This document shows positions 1-6,870 of a stretch of 9,560 nucleotides of DNA, one piece after another. The notes beneath the pieces were generated by a model. The model saw only the letters and a program-made list of their open reading frames with translations. It made no database searches and was not told the DNA's origin. Each line of letters opens with the position of its first letter. Position 1 is the first letter of the stretch. A program made the position numbers and the translations under genes. This DNA is from Campylobacterales bacterium (GTDB lineage: Bacteria > Campylobacterota > Campylobacteria > Campylobacterales > Hydrogenimonadaceae): assembly GCA_027067015.1 (NCBI GenBank), contig JAMOMS010000186.1, positions 1 to 9,560 on the forward strand. Direction: 5' to 3'.

Positions 1-1
1 A

Positions 2-295
2 ATCTACGATCCTGTTCAAAAGGCCCATCTGGAGCTGATTGATACCGATGGGGCTTATATTGAACTGATTGAACCGGCAGAAGAGGGCTCATTTACTTGG
101 AACTTTTTACAAAAGGGAGGCGGTTTTCATCATATCTGCTATCAAGTCGCCTCGGAAGAGGAAGCGCGTCAAGCCGTTATGAAGGGGCGAATGGTGATGG
201 CGCTTGGGCCGGTCGAGGCACCGCTGTTGAACGGGCAGGTGCTCTTTGCCCGCAACCGCAACCGGGAGATGGTGGAGTTTGTATGGCACGGGTAG
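2..295 (+). CDS. VOC-fold protein, methylmalonyl-CoA epimerase-like (5' part missing)
   Basis: This is the C-terminal 97 residues of a vicinal-oxygen-chelate (glyoxalase/epimerase) protein; the start lies left of the window. The visible part has an ELIEP strand (residues 21-25), then GGGFHHICYQV (39-49). The second is very like the GxxHHI strand of methylmalonyl-CoA epimerases, whose His binds the metal. A terminal MVEFV strand (90-94) supplies the Glu that is usually the last metal ligand. The true substrate cannot be read from this fragment; glyoxalase I or a sugar- or acyl-modifying VOC enzyme is also possible. Its stop codon lies 13 bases inside the next gene, so it belongs to the same operon as the PglD/E/F-like genes. 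That context favours a role in making or modifying a surface sugar, but this is inference. Confidence 0.72.
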   Translation: MYDPVQKAHLELIDTDGAYIELIEPAEEGSFTWNFLQKGGGFHHICYQVASEEEARQAVMKGRMVMALGPVEAPLLNGQVLFARNRNREMVEFVWHG

Positions 296-921
296 CGATT
301 GTCGGGGGCGGCGGGTTTGCCAAAGAGGTTATTGAGGTGGCGCGGATGCTTGGCCATGAGGTGGTAGGGGTTTTTACGCTGGAAAATAGCCTGCCCGATC
401 TACCGCACTTGGGATATCTGGATGAGATGCTGAGCCGACGGGCTGATTATGATGCGCTTTGTTTAGCCGTCGGGGCCGTCAATGCCCGGGGAATTGCCAA
501 TCGACGCCGGATTATCGAGCATATCAAAGCCCATGATCTTCCGACCCTTTCGCTTGTCTCGCCTCTGGCGACGGTGGCGTCGGATGTGGCGGTTGGCCAA
601 GGGGTGTTTATCGGGCACGAAGTGCTTATCTCCTGCGATACGCGGATCGGTGATTTTGTTTTGATTAATCAAAGGGCTGTTATCGGGCATGATGTCAATA
701 TCGGTGAGAATGTCTCCATTGCGCCGCTAGTTTTTCTGGGCGGCAATGTGACGATTGCGTCCGATACGATGCTGGGAGTGCGGGCTACTGTACGGCAGGG
801 GATATGCATTGGTCGAGAGTGTGTGGTGGGAATGGGCTCATTGGTCATTAAAAATCTCAAACCCCGTAGTACCACGCTACAGATGCCCAGTAAAATCTAC
901 CGGGAGCCGGCTGATGGCTGA
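283..921 (+). CDS. pglD: PglD/NeuD-family sugar N-acetyltransferase
   Basis: A 212-residue acetyltransferase, close to the roughly 195 residues of C. jejuni PglD. The N-terminal Rossmann-like part opens with VAIVGGGGFAKEV (residues 4-16), the nucleotide-sugar binding loop of this family. From about residue 95 it becomes a left-handed beta-helix of hexapeptide repeats (for example VAVGQG, TRIGDF, VNIGEN, VTIASD). RAVIGHD (131-137) carries the His (H136) expected to be the catalytic base. PglD transfers acetyl from acetyl-CoA to the 4-amino group of UDP-4-amino-sugar, giving UDP-N,N'-diacetylbacillosamine. The start is the ATG with GGAG five bases upstream; an open frame runs further upstream but crosses the VOC gene. 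It overlaps the VOC gene by 13 bases and the aminotransferase gene by 8. NeuD-type sialic or legionaminic acid O-acetyltransferases are the main alternative, but the neighbours favour PglD. Confidence 0.85.
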   Translation: MARVAIVGGGGFAKEVIEVARMLGHEVVGVFTLENSLPDLPHLGYLDEMLSRRADYDALCLAVGAVNARGIANRRRIIEHIKAHDLPTLSLVSPLATVASDVAVGQGVFIGHEVLISCDTRIGDFVLINQRAVIGHDVNIGENVSIAPLVFLGGNVTIASDTMLGVRATVRQGICIGRECVVGMGSLVIKNLKPRSTTLQMPSKIYREPADG

Positions 922-2011
922 TCGTCTTTTCCTCTCCCCGCCTCATATGGGAGGGCATGAGCGTCTTTATGTCGAAGAGGTTTTTGACTCAAATTATATC
1001 GCCCCGTTGGGGGCGTTTGTCGATCGTTTTGAACAGGCCGTTCGTGACTTTACCGGCGCGTCGGCCGTGACAGCGCTTAGCTCCGGGACGGCGGCTTTGC
1101 ATTTGGCTTTGCGACTGGCGGGTGTTGGGAAGAAGGATCGTGTGGCGGTTGGGACCTTTACGTTTATCGCTTCGGTCTCTCCCATTCTTTATCAGGGGGC
1201 GGAACCGGTTTTTATCGATTGTGACGAGAGTTGGCAGATGGATGTGGGGTATTTGGAGGAGGCGCTTAAAAAAGAGCGACCTAAAGCGGTGATAGTCCCT
1301 CATCTTTACGGTCAGGTTGCGGATATAAAACGTATCGCGTCGCTATGTGAGCAGTATGAAGCTGTTTTGATTGAGGACGCGGCTGAAAGTCTTGGGGCTA
1401 CGTTTCACGGCCGTCACAGCGGAACGTTCGGGGCGTTTGGCGTCTATAGTTTTAACGGCAACAAAATTATCACCACCGGCGGGGGCGGTATGCTGGCGGC
1501 TCAAGAGAGAGAGGTGATAGCACGGGCGAAAAAACTGGCGACACAGGCGCGAGAGCCGGCCCCGTGGTATGAGCATGAAGAGTGGGGGTACAACTATCGG
1601 CTCAGTAATGTTTTGGCCGCTATCGGCGTGGGGCAGATGGAGGTTTTGTCGCAACGTATTGAAAAGAAACGGCAAATCTATACGTGGTATCGGAAATATA
1701 TGTCAGATGTCCCAGGGGTATGCTGGATGCCGGAGATTGAAGGGAGTCGGGGTACAAGATGGCTGACGACCTGTACCGTTGAGGGGATGGATCCTGTTGC
1801 GGTCATGCGTGCTTTGGAAAAGAGAAATATAGAGACAAGACCTTTGTGGAAACCGATGCATACCCAACCGCTTTTTGCGGGTAGTAAAGTATACGGCGGC
1901 CAAAAGAGTGAAACGCTATTTGCCAACGGGCTCTGCTTGCCTTGCGGTACCGCGATGGAAGAGGCGGATGTGGCCGGGGTTGTTGACTATTGGAAAAAGG
2001 CATTGACGTGA
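914..2011 (+). CDS. pglE: PglE-type UDP-4-keto-6-deoxy-GlcNAc aminotransferase (DegT/DnrJ/EryC1 family)
   Basis: A full-length 365-residue PLP-dependent sugar aminotransferase. Family landmarks in order are SSGTAALHLAL (residues 56-66, phosphate-binding turn), GTFTFIAS (80-87), the PLP-nitrogen Asp in IEDAAES (153-159, D155), and the PLP lysine in YSFNGNKIITTGGGG (K184). A WGYNYRLSN stretch about 30 residues after the glycine run is also typical. The expected reaction is transfer of an amino group from glutamate to the C4 keto group of the PglF product, giving UDP-4-amino-4,6-dideoxy-GlcNAc in the cytoplasm. The ATG lies inside the end of pglD (8-base overlap), and the gene ends with a GTGA overlap into pglF, so all three are probably translationally coupled. 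The frame is open for 53 more codons upstream, but that stretch is shadow of pglD. Related aminotransferases of other 4-amino sugars cannot be fully excluded. Confidence 0.87.
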   Translation: MADRLFLSPPHMGGHERLYVEEVFDSNYIAPLGAFVDRFEQAVRDFTGASAVTALSSGTAALHLALRLAGVGKKDRVAVGTFTFIASVSPILYQGAEPVFIDCDESWQMDVGYLEEALKKERPKAVIVPHLYGQVADIKRIASLCEQYEAVLIEDAAESLGATFHGRHSGTFGAFGVYSFNGNKIITTGGGGMLAAQEREVIARAKKLATQAREPAPWYEHEEWGYNYRLSNVLAAIGVGQMEVLSQRIEKKRQIYTWYRKYMSDVPGVCWMPEIEGSRGTRWLTTCTVEGMDPVAVMRALEKRNIETRPLWKPMHTQPLFAGSKVYGGQKSETLFANGLCLPCGTAMEEADVAGVVDYWKKALT

Positions 2012-3795
2012 AACGCGCATGGTTGCGTCCAACCGGTTTGAAACGTGCTATCTTTTTTATCACGGCGGATATAGCGCTTTCGCTATTAAGTTTTTACGGT
2101 TCATACCTGCTACGGTTTAACTTCTCTATCCCTGAACTCTTTTTTAGCGGCTTTTGGAAAGCTTTTTTGCTGTTGACGGGGCTTAAAATTACCGCGTTGT
2201 GGCTTAAAGGGCAATATCGGATTGTTTGGCGTTTTTACGGTTTGGCGGATGCCAAGCGGATGTTTGAGGCCCACCTGTTTGCTTATGGGATTTTTGTGCC
2301 TCTTTTTTATCTGCTTCACGGTGTGATCGGTCCGTTTCCGCGCAGTGTGGTGGTGATTGATTTTCTCTTTTCGTTTGTCCTTTTGATAGGACTGCGTGCC
2401 TTTAAACGTCTGGCCCATATGCAGATCTCTCCGCATACCTCACCCCCGGCCGTTTTGGTCGGTACCGCGCCGACGGTCGATATGTTGGTGCGCTCCGCGA
2501 CGGACGGTACGTTACCTTATGAACCGTTGGCGGCTGTCGTGATGGACAAAGACTATTATGCTGGGTCGTATATCGGCAACGTACCGATCTATACGCTGGC
2601 GACACTGCCTGATTTTAGCGAAGATACAGAGACGGTGACGGCCGTTTTGGGCGGAATGGATCAAAACCGTATGGATCGTTGTATCGATCTGCTGGCATCC
2701 AAAGGGGTGCGCCGTTTTCAGCGGCTTTATCTGCAGGAGGGTCAGCAAAAAAAGTTGACGGATATCTCTATTGAAGATCTTCTCTCCCGTCCTCCCAGAG
2801 ACTTTGACCCGGGTGTTGTAGAGCGATTTATTAAAGACAAAGTGGTGTTGGTGACCGGTGCGGGCGGCAGTATCGGCGGGGAGATTTGCCGGCAACTTTT
2901 GGCGTTTGGCGCCCGTCAGCTTTTGATGTTGGACCACTCCGAATACCACCTCTATACACTTCATGAAGCGTTAGACGACAAAAGAACGGTGCCTATTTTG
3001 CTTTCATTGCTGGAGAGGGAGTTGTTAGAGGAGGTATTGACAAAATATCAACCTCAGATTGTTGTTCATGCGGCGGCATATAAGCATGTGCCCATGTGTG
3101 AGGCCAATCCTTCGGCCGCGATCATCAATAACATTGTCGGCGCCATGAACCTTATTGATTTGTGTATTGAGCACCGGGTGCAAAAGGTGGTGAATATTTC
3201 CAGCGACAAAGCGGTACGCCCGACCAGTATTATGGGTGCAACCAAACGGGTTATTGAGCTGTATGCGCATAACGTGCCCAACAATCAGACCGATATCGTC
3301 TCCGTTCGTTTCGGTAACGTGCTGGGATCAAGCGGTAGCGTGGTGCCCAAATTCAAAGCGCAGATTGAGGCGGGAGGCCCCGTGACGGTAACCCACCCGG
3401 AGATGACCCGCTATTTTATGCTAATTTCCGAAGCGTGTCGATTGGTTTTGCAGGCCGCCGCCATTGCCAAGGGCGGAGAGCTCTTTATTTTGGATATGGG
3501 AGAGCCGGTTAAGATTGTAGATTTGGCACGGCGAATGATTCAGCTTTACGGCAAGGAAGGGGAGATAGAGATTCGTTTTACCGGTTTGCGTCCCGGTGAG
3601 AAACTCTATGAGGAACTACTGGTTTCTGATGCAGAGATGAAAACCAAATATGACACGATCTATGTGGCGGATCCGGGAAAGTGTGACTATGACTTTTTGC
3701 TTAAGCAGATTATCGCCCTGTTGCGTTCCGCCGATCAACCGCAAGAGAAATTGCAGTTGATCGTACCGGAATATCACCCTCAAAAAAGCGCTTAA
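2008..3795 (+). CDS. pglF: PglF/WbpM-type membrane UDP-GlcNAc 4,6-dehydratase
   Basis: A 595-residue protein with the full architecture of membrane nucleotide-sugar dehydratases. Four hydrophobic helices lie near residues 14-36, 49-67, 87-107 and 113-131. A degenerate Rossmann-like domain follows (about 146-250), then a catalytic short-chain dehydrogenase domain. That domain binds NAD through [13 protein letters not shown] (280-292) and has SSDKAVRPT (398-406) and MGATKR (409-414). As in PglF and WbpM, Met replaces the usual catalytic Tyr of YxxxK and the S-D-K triplet takes part in catalysis. The product, UDP-2-acetamido-2,6-dideoxy-4-ketohexose, is the substrate of the preceding PglE-type enzyme. 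I chose GTG at 2008: it forms a GTGA overlap with the pglE stop and has AAAAAGG seven bases upstream. A TTG at 1990 would add six residues. The coding sequence ends in a TTAA that also holds the stop of ilvD on the other strand. Confidence 0.9.
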   Translation: MKRAWLRPTGLKRAIFFITADIALSLLSFYGSYLLRFNFSIPELFFSGFWKAFLLLTGLKITALWLKGQYRIVWRFYGLADAKRMFEAHLFAYGIFVPLFYLLHGVIGPFPRSVVVIDFLFSFVLLIGLRAFKRLAHMQISPHTSPPAVLVGTAPTVDMLVRSATDGTLPYEPLAAVVMDKDYYAGSYIGNVPIYTLATLPDFSEDTETVTAVLGGMDQNRMDRCIDLLASKGVRRFQRLYLQEGQQKKLTDISIEDLLSRPPRDFDPGVVERFIKDKVVLVTGAGGSIGGEICRQLLAFGARQLLMLDHSEYHLYTLHEALDDKRTVPILLSLLERELLEEVLTKYQPQIVVHAAAYKHVPMCEANPSAAIINNIVGAMNLIDLCIEHRVQKVVNISSDKAVRPTSIMGATKRVIELYAHNVPNNQTDIVSVRFGNVLGSSGSVVPKFKAQIEAGGPVTVTHPEMTRYFMLISEACRLVLQAAAIAKGGELFILDMGEPVKIVDLARRMIQLYGKEGEIEIRFTGLRPGEKLYEELLVSDAEMKTKYDTIYVADPGKCDYDFLLKQIIALLRSADQPQEKLQLIVPEYHPQKSA

Positions 3796-5471
3796 AGCTC
3801 CGTTTTGAGCACCGCGCCGTGGGCGGCGTTGCTGACCAGCAGGCTGTAGCGCTTGAGCCAGCTTCCGGGCACCTCTTTTTTCTTGGGTTGCCACCGTTTG
3901 CGGCGCTCGGCGATCTCTTCGTCGCTCAGCTTTACCCGCAGGATGTGGGCGTCGACATCCAGTTCAATGATGTCGCCGTCTTCAAGCAGGCCGATGACAC
4001 CCCCCTCCGCCGCTTCGGGGCTGACGTGTCCGATGGAGGCGCCGTGGGTGGCGCCGCTGAAGCGGCCGTCGGTAATGAGGGCCACTTTGTCGCCAAGTCC
4101 CATCCCCATAATGAGGCTGGTAGGGGCCAGCATCTCCTGCATACCGGGGCCCCCTTTGGGCCCTTCGTAACGAATCACCACCACGTCGCCGGCCTTGACC
4201 TTGCCGCCCATGATCCCCTCAATCGCTTCGGGCTGGCTGTCAAAACAGACCGCTTTGCCTTTAAATTTTCGCATATGCGGGGCGATGCCCGCGCTTTTGA
4301 CCACCGCGCCCTCCTCGGCCAGATTGCCGTAAAGAATCGAAAGGCCGCCCACTTCGGAGTAAGGGTTGGTAATGGGGTGGATAATCTCGGGGTCTTTGAT
4401 CTCGGCGTTTTGGATCCGCTCACCGATCGTCTCGCCGGTGACGGTTTTGGCATCAAGCCTTAGCACGTCGCCCCGTTTGGAGATCTCTTTCATCACCGCA
4501 CTCACGCCGCCGGCGCGGTTGATATCTTCCATATGAACAGTCGATAACGAGGGGGAGATTTTGGCGATGTTGGCCACTTTGTCGCTCAGCTCATTGATCT
4601 TTTTGAGGTCGTAGTCGACACCCGCTTCGTGGGCGATGGCCATCATGTGCAAGACGGTATTGGTACTGCCGCCCATGGCCATATCGACGACAAAGGCGTT
4701 GTTGACGGCGTCTTCGTTGAGGATGTCGCGGATGTTGGGGCCCTGGGCCTTGGCCATCTCAACAATCCGTCTGGCCGCCGTGCGGACCATCTCCAGCCGC
4801 TCCTCGGTCATGGCCAGCACCGTGCCGTTGCCCGGCAGGGCGATGCCCATCGCCTCGCAGAGCGTGTTCATGGAGTTGGCGGTAAACATTCCCGAGCACG
4901 ACCCGCCGCCCGGACACGCCTCGCACTCAATCTCATACAGCTCTTCGTCGCTGATCTCCCCCTTGGCCCGCTGGCCCACCGCCTCAAAGGCCGTGGCCAG
5001 GTCGACGGGGGTGCCGTCTTTGAGATGGCCCGCGCGCATGGGGCCGCCGGAGACGAAAATGGTGGGCACGTTGACCCGCAAAGCGCCCATCACCATGCCC
5101 GGTACGATCTTGTCGCAGTTGGGAATGCAAATAAGCGCGTCAAGCTTGTGGGCGTTCATCACTGTCTCGATGGAGTCGGCGATGATCTCGCGGCTGGGGA
5201 GGCTATAGAGCATGCCGTCATGCCCCATGGCGATGCCGTCGTCGACACCGATGGTGTTAAACTCAAAAGGCACGCCGCCCGCCTCACGGATGGCCTCTTT
5301 GACAATACGGCCGTACTCCTGCAAAAAGAAGTGGCCGGGAATAATGTCGATATAGCTGTTGGCGATTCCGATGAAAGGTTTGTCGAAATCCTCGTCTTTG
5401 AGTCCGGTGGCTCTAAGCAGTGAGCGGTGGGGGGCCCGCTCAAACCCTTTTTTGATGATGTCGCTTCGCAT
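3792..5471 (-). CDS. ilvD: Dihydroxy-acid dehydratase
   Basis: A complete 559-residue IlvD/Edd-family enzyme. It dehydrates 2,3-dihydroxy-isovalerate and 2,3-dihydroxy-3-methylvalerate to the 2-keto acids that precede valine, leucine and isoleucine. Visible landmarks are [12 protein letters not shown] (residues 36-47), [14 protein letters not shown] (71-84), the cluster ligand in [10 protein letters not shown] (117-126, C119), and [18 protein letters not shown] (184-201, C186 and C192). Near the C-terminus are [14 protein letters not shown] and [19 protein letters not shown], which carries the catalytic serine. It is shorter than the roughly 616 residues of E. coli IlvD. The N-terminal PGH, where plant [2Fe-2S] enzymes have a Cys, resembles the E. 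coli-type sequence, so an oxygen-sensitive cluster is possible. The ATG has AAAGG about six bases upstream. It stands alone, transcribed toward the sugar operon and away from the tRNA cluster. The only likely confusion is with Edd, which the C-terminus and context argue against. Confidence 0.96.
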   Translation of the reverse strand: MRSDIIKKGFERAPHRSLLRATGLKDEDFDKPFIGIANSYIDIIPGHFFLQEYGRIVKEAIREAGGVPFEFNTIGVDDGIAMGHDGMLYSLPSREIIADSIETVMNAHKLDALICIPNCDKIVPGMVMGALRVNVPTIFVSGGPMRAGHLKDGTPVDLATAFEAVGQRAKGEISDEELYEIECEACPGGGSCSGMFTANSMNTLCEAMGIALPGNGTVLAMTEERLEMVRTAARRIVEMAKAQGPNIRDILNEDAVNNAFVVDMAMGGSTNTVLHMMAIAHEAGVDYDLKKINELSDKVANIAKISPSLSTVHMEDINRAGGVSAVMKEISKRGDVLRLDAKTVTGETIGERIQNAEIKDPEIIHPITNPYSEVGGLSILYGNLAEEGAVVKSAGIAPHMRKFKGKAVCFDSQPEAIEGIMGGKVKAGDVVVIRYEGPKGGPGMQEMLAPTSLIMGMGLGDKVALITDGRFSGATHGASIGHVSPEAAEGGVIGLLEDGDIIELDVDAHILRVKLSDEEIAERRKRWQPKKKEVPGSWLKRYSLLVSNAAHGAVLKTEL

Positions 5472-5500
5472 GGCAAACCTTTGGAGAAAAATTTCAAACG

Positions 5501-5529
5501 ATTCTATCGCAAAAGCCCTTTACATCCAA
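5501..5529 (-). promoter_or_regulatory. Probable ilvD promoter
   Basis: Read on the - strand, TTGGAT (5524-5529) is followed after exactly 17 bases by TAGAAT (5501-5506). The predicted transcription start near 5494 leaves a leader of only about 23 bases, too short for a classical peptide attenuator. The -35 hexamer is weak. It shares a base with the -35 of the tRNA promoter on the opposite strand. Confidence 0.5.
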
Positions 5530-5547
5530 AAAAATTTGGGCTATAAT
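5519..5547 (+). promoter_or_regulatory. Promoter of the tRNA cluster
   Basis: TTTACA (5519-5524), a 17-base spacer, then a perfect TATAAT (5542-5547): close to an ideal sigma-70 promoter. Transcription should begin near 5554, about ten bases before tRNA-Gly. No other strong promoter is evident before the later tRNA genes, so all five are probably made as one precursor. Confidence 0.8.
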
Positions 5548-5563
5548 ACCGATCCCAAAAGAC

Positions 5564-5638
5564 GCGGGAGTAGCTCAGGGGTAGAGCACAACCTTGCCAA
5601 GGTTGGGGTCGCGGGTTCGAATCCCGTCTCCCGCTCCA
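5564..5638 (+). tRNA. tRNA-Gly (anticodon GCC)
   Basis: Full cloverleaf by eye. Acceptor GCGGGAG pairs with CTCCCGC (5628-5634). The D arm starts TAGCTCAG. The anticodon stem CAACC/GGTTG encloses the loop TTGCCAA, with anticodon GCC at 5596-5598. The T arm contains TTCGAAT. The CCA end (5636-5638) is encoded. It is the first gene of a five-tRNA cluster. Confidence 0.97.
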
Positions 5639-5678
5639 TTTTTGGTACAGATCTTTCTTATCCGTCAAAAGCGCAATC

Positions 5679-5698
5679 CTTATTTTACGAAAAATAAG
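5679..5698 (+). repeat. AT-rich hairpin between tRNA-Gly and tRNA-Leu
   Basis: CTTATTTT and AAAATAAG form a perfect eight-pair inverted repeat around the four-base loop ACGA, followed by GAGG and TTTT before tRNA-Leu. It could be a weak terminator or attenuator, or a site for trimming the tRNA precursor. The stem is A/T-rich and the T run is short, so its function is uncertain. Confidence 0.4.
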
Positions 5699-5706
5699 AG
5701 GTTTTG

Positions 5707-5793
5707 GCCCGGATGGCGGAATCGGTAGACGCAAGGGACTTAAAATCCCTCGAACATCTGTTCGTGCCGGTTCAAGTCCGGCTCCGGGCACCA
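5707..5793 (+). tRNA. tRNA-Leu (anticodon UAA)
   Basis: A class II tRNA of 87 bases. Acceptor GCCCGGA pairs with TCCGGGC (5783-5789). The anticodon stem AGGGA/TCCCT encloses the loop CTTAAAA, with TAA at 5741-5743. A long variable arm follows. The discriminator is A and the CCA (5791-5793) is encoded. It lies three bases before tRNA-Cys. Confidence 0.97.
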
Positions 5794-5796
5794 GAG

Positions 5797-5870
5797 GGCG
5801 GCATAGCCAAGTGGTAAGGCACGGGCCTGCAAAGCCCTGATCCCCGGTTCGAATCCGGGTGTCGCCTCCA
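5797..5870 (+). tRNA. tRNA-Cys (anticodon GCA)
   Basis: Acceptor GGCGGCA pairs with TGTCGCC (5860-5866), with one G-U pair. The anticodon loop is CTGCAAA, with GCA at 5829-5831. The outermost anticodon-stem pair looks like a C-U mismatch (5822/5838). The discriminator is U, as expected for tRNA-Cys, and the CCA (5868-5870) is encoded. Confidence 0.95.
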
Positions 5871-5902
5871 AGCTCTTCAGAAAAAATTGACGGAAACTCT
5901 TT

Positions 5903-5990
5903 CGGGGGATGGCTGAGTGGTCGAAAGCGGCGGTCTTGAAAACCGTTGTAGCGCAAGCTACCCAGGGTTCGAATCCCTGTCCCCCGGCCA
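5903..5990 (+). tRNA. tRNA-Ser (anticodon UGA)
   Basis: A class II tRNA. Acceptor CGGGGGA pairs with TCCCCCG (5980-5986), so it begins with a C-G pair. The anticodon loop is CTTGAAA, with TGA at 5937-5939. The long variable arm contains TGTAGCGCAAGCTACC (5947-5962), identical to that of the next gene. The serine-type discriminator G and the CCA (5988-5990) are encoded. Confidence 0.96.
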
Positions 5991-6002
5991 CCATACTGCC
6001 AT

Positions 6003-6090
6003 AGAGGGGTGTCCGAGCGGTCGAAGGAGCACGCCTGGAACGCGTGTGTAGCGCAAGCTACCGAGGGTTCGAATCCCTTCCCCTCTGCCA
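6003..6090 (+). tRNA. tRNA-Ser (anticodon GGA)
   Basis: A class II tRNA. Acceptor AGAGGGG pairs with CCCCTCT (6080-6086), giving a less common A-U first pair. The anticodon stem CACGC/GCGTG encloses CTGGAAC, with GGA at 6037-6039. The variable arm (6047-6062) is the same 16 bases as in tRNA-Ser(UGA). Discriminator G and CCA (6088-6090) are encoded. No terminator follows; a convergent gene ends at 6092. Confidence 0.96.
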
Positions 6091-6091
6091 C

Positions 6092-6445
6092 TTAATCTTC
6101 TTCAAAAATCGTCTCATCCGTTACATTAATATCAAACGCGGTCTCTACCGTGCGGTTGCTTTCCGTGTCGGTGACCGTTACGCGCCAGGTGCCTTTGGCC
6201 CGTCCGGGAAGAAAACGGTAGTCATAGACCGATCCGTAACCGGGCGGAATGCGGAAATGGCGAATGCGGTCGTCAACGGGGGAGGTGGGAGAGATCCAGT
6301 GAAAGGCGACAAAGCGCTCTTTGTAGGTGTCGGAGCGGTCAAGAATATAGGTGCAGTAGATTCTTTCCATGCGTATATCGCACTGCACTTTGTCGGCATG
6401 AAGCCAGGAGAGAGGGAGCAAAAACAAAAAGCCTAACCGTTTCAC
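6092..6445 (-). CDS. Small exported protein of unknown function
   Basis: A 117-residue protein I cannot assign to a named family with confidence. It opens with a basic VKR, a hydrophobic stretch GFLFLLPLSW (residues 5-14) and a likely signal peptidase site after LHA (17), so the mature part of about 100 residues should be periplasmic or outer-membrane associated. Two cysteines (C22, C31) could form a disulfide. The pattern HWISP...DRIRHFRIPP...GTWRVTVTD...AFDI recalls the small beta-rich DUF2914 domain, which is only an impression. It starts with GTG in a GTGA overlap with the stop of yjbQ, so it is probably translationally coupled and last in the purT-yjbQ operon. The C-terminus is acidic (ETIFEED). 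The stop lies one base from the 3' end of tRNA-Ser on the other strand. Confidence 0.8.
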   Translation of the reverse strand: MKRLGFLFLLPLSWLHADKVQCDIRMERIYCTYILDRSDTYKERFVAFHWISPTSPVDDRIRHFRIPPGYGSVYDYRFLPGRAKGTWRVTVTDTESNRTVETAFDINVTDETIFEED

Positions 6446-6870
6446 CGCGGCACTCCCGTGAGGGTGGCTACGATGCGGCGGCTTCCGCCGTGCTTTCTGG
6501 CTTCAACAAGATAGATACCCTGCCAGGTTCCCAGCGCCAACCGGCCGTCGGTGACGGGCAGGGTGAGCTGGGCGCCAAAGAGCATCGATTTAAGATGGGC
6601 GGGCATATCGTCGGGCCCCTCAAGGGTATGGGAAAAGAGGGGATCGCCGTCGGGAATAAGGCGGCGCATAAACGCTTCCGTATCCCGCCGAACGTCAGGA
6701 TCGGCGTTTTCGTTCAGGCTCAAGGCGGCGCTGGTATGTTGCAAAAAAAGATGCAATAGCCCCCTCTCAAAGCGGGCGATTTCGGGGAGTTGCGCCATAA
6801 CCTCATCTGTTATAAGGTGGACCCCCCGCCGTTTGGGGGCAAGCCGTAACGTGCTCTGAACAATCTGCAT
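6442..6870 (-). CDS. yjbQ: YjbQ family protein (UPF0047), possible thiamine-phosphate synthase activity
   Basis: A complete 142-residue member of the YjbQ/UPF0047 family, of usual length. Its conserved blocks are all present: LQHTSAALSLNENADPDVRRD (split here as LQHTSAAL, residues 43-50, and NENADPDVRRD, 53-63), H81 and GPDDMPAHLKS (85-95) with H92, and GTWQGIYLVE (114-123). The conserved His/Asn/Asp residues are thought to form a metal-binding site. The E. coli protein has weak thiamine-phosphate synthase activity, but its true role is unsettled, so the annotation is by family only. Its ATG directly follows the TAA of purT with no gap, and its TGA overlaps the GTG of the next gene by four bases. 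Both point to one polycistronic message started upstream of purT. Confidence 0.92.
   Translation of the reverse strand: MQIVQSTLRLAPKRRGVHLITDEVMAQLPEIARFERGLLHLFLQHTSAALSLNENADPDVRRDTEAFMRRLIPDGDPLFSHTLEGPDDMPAHLKSMLFGAQLTLPVTDGRLALGTWQGIYLVEARKHGGSRRIVATLTGVPR

Noticed and set aside
97..282. N-terminal extension of the pglD frame
   Set aside because: This part overlaps the VOC gene in another frame and looks non-coding (Ser/Arg/Gly-rich). The nucleotide-binding loop begins right after the ATG at 283.
755..913. N-terminal extension of the pglE frame by 53 codons
   Set aside because: It is shadow of pglD with Trp/Cys/Arg-rich composition. Normal aminotransferase length is reached from the ATG at 914.
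4629..5423. + strand open frame of 264 codons within ilvD
   Set aside because: It is antisense to conserved ilvD sequence, has low-complexity Gly/His/Val/Asp composition and no recognisable domain. The same applies to 3819-4463.
5472..5500. Leader peptide or riboswitch controlling ilvD
   Set aside because: The predicted leader is only about 23 bases and holds no open frame or structured element.
5504..6091. Long - strand open frame (195 codons) and a second one at 5740-5994 across the tRNA cluster
   Set aside because: The sequence is antisense to the tRNAs. Phrases such as RDSNPRPQPWQG and GAGLEPARTD are the well-known artefact of translating tRNA complements.
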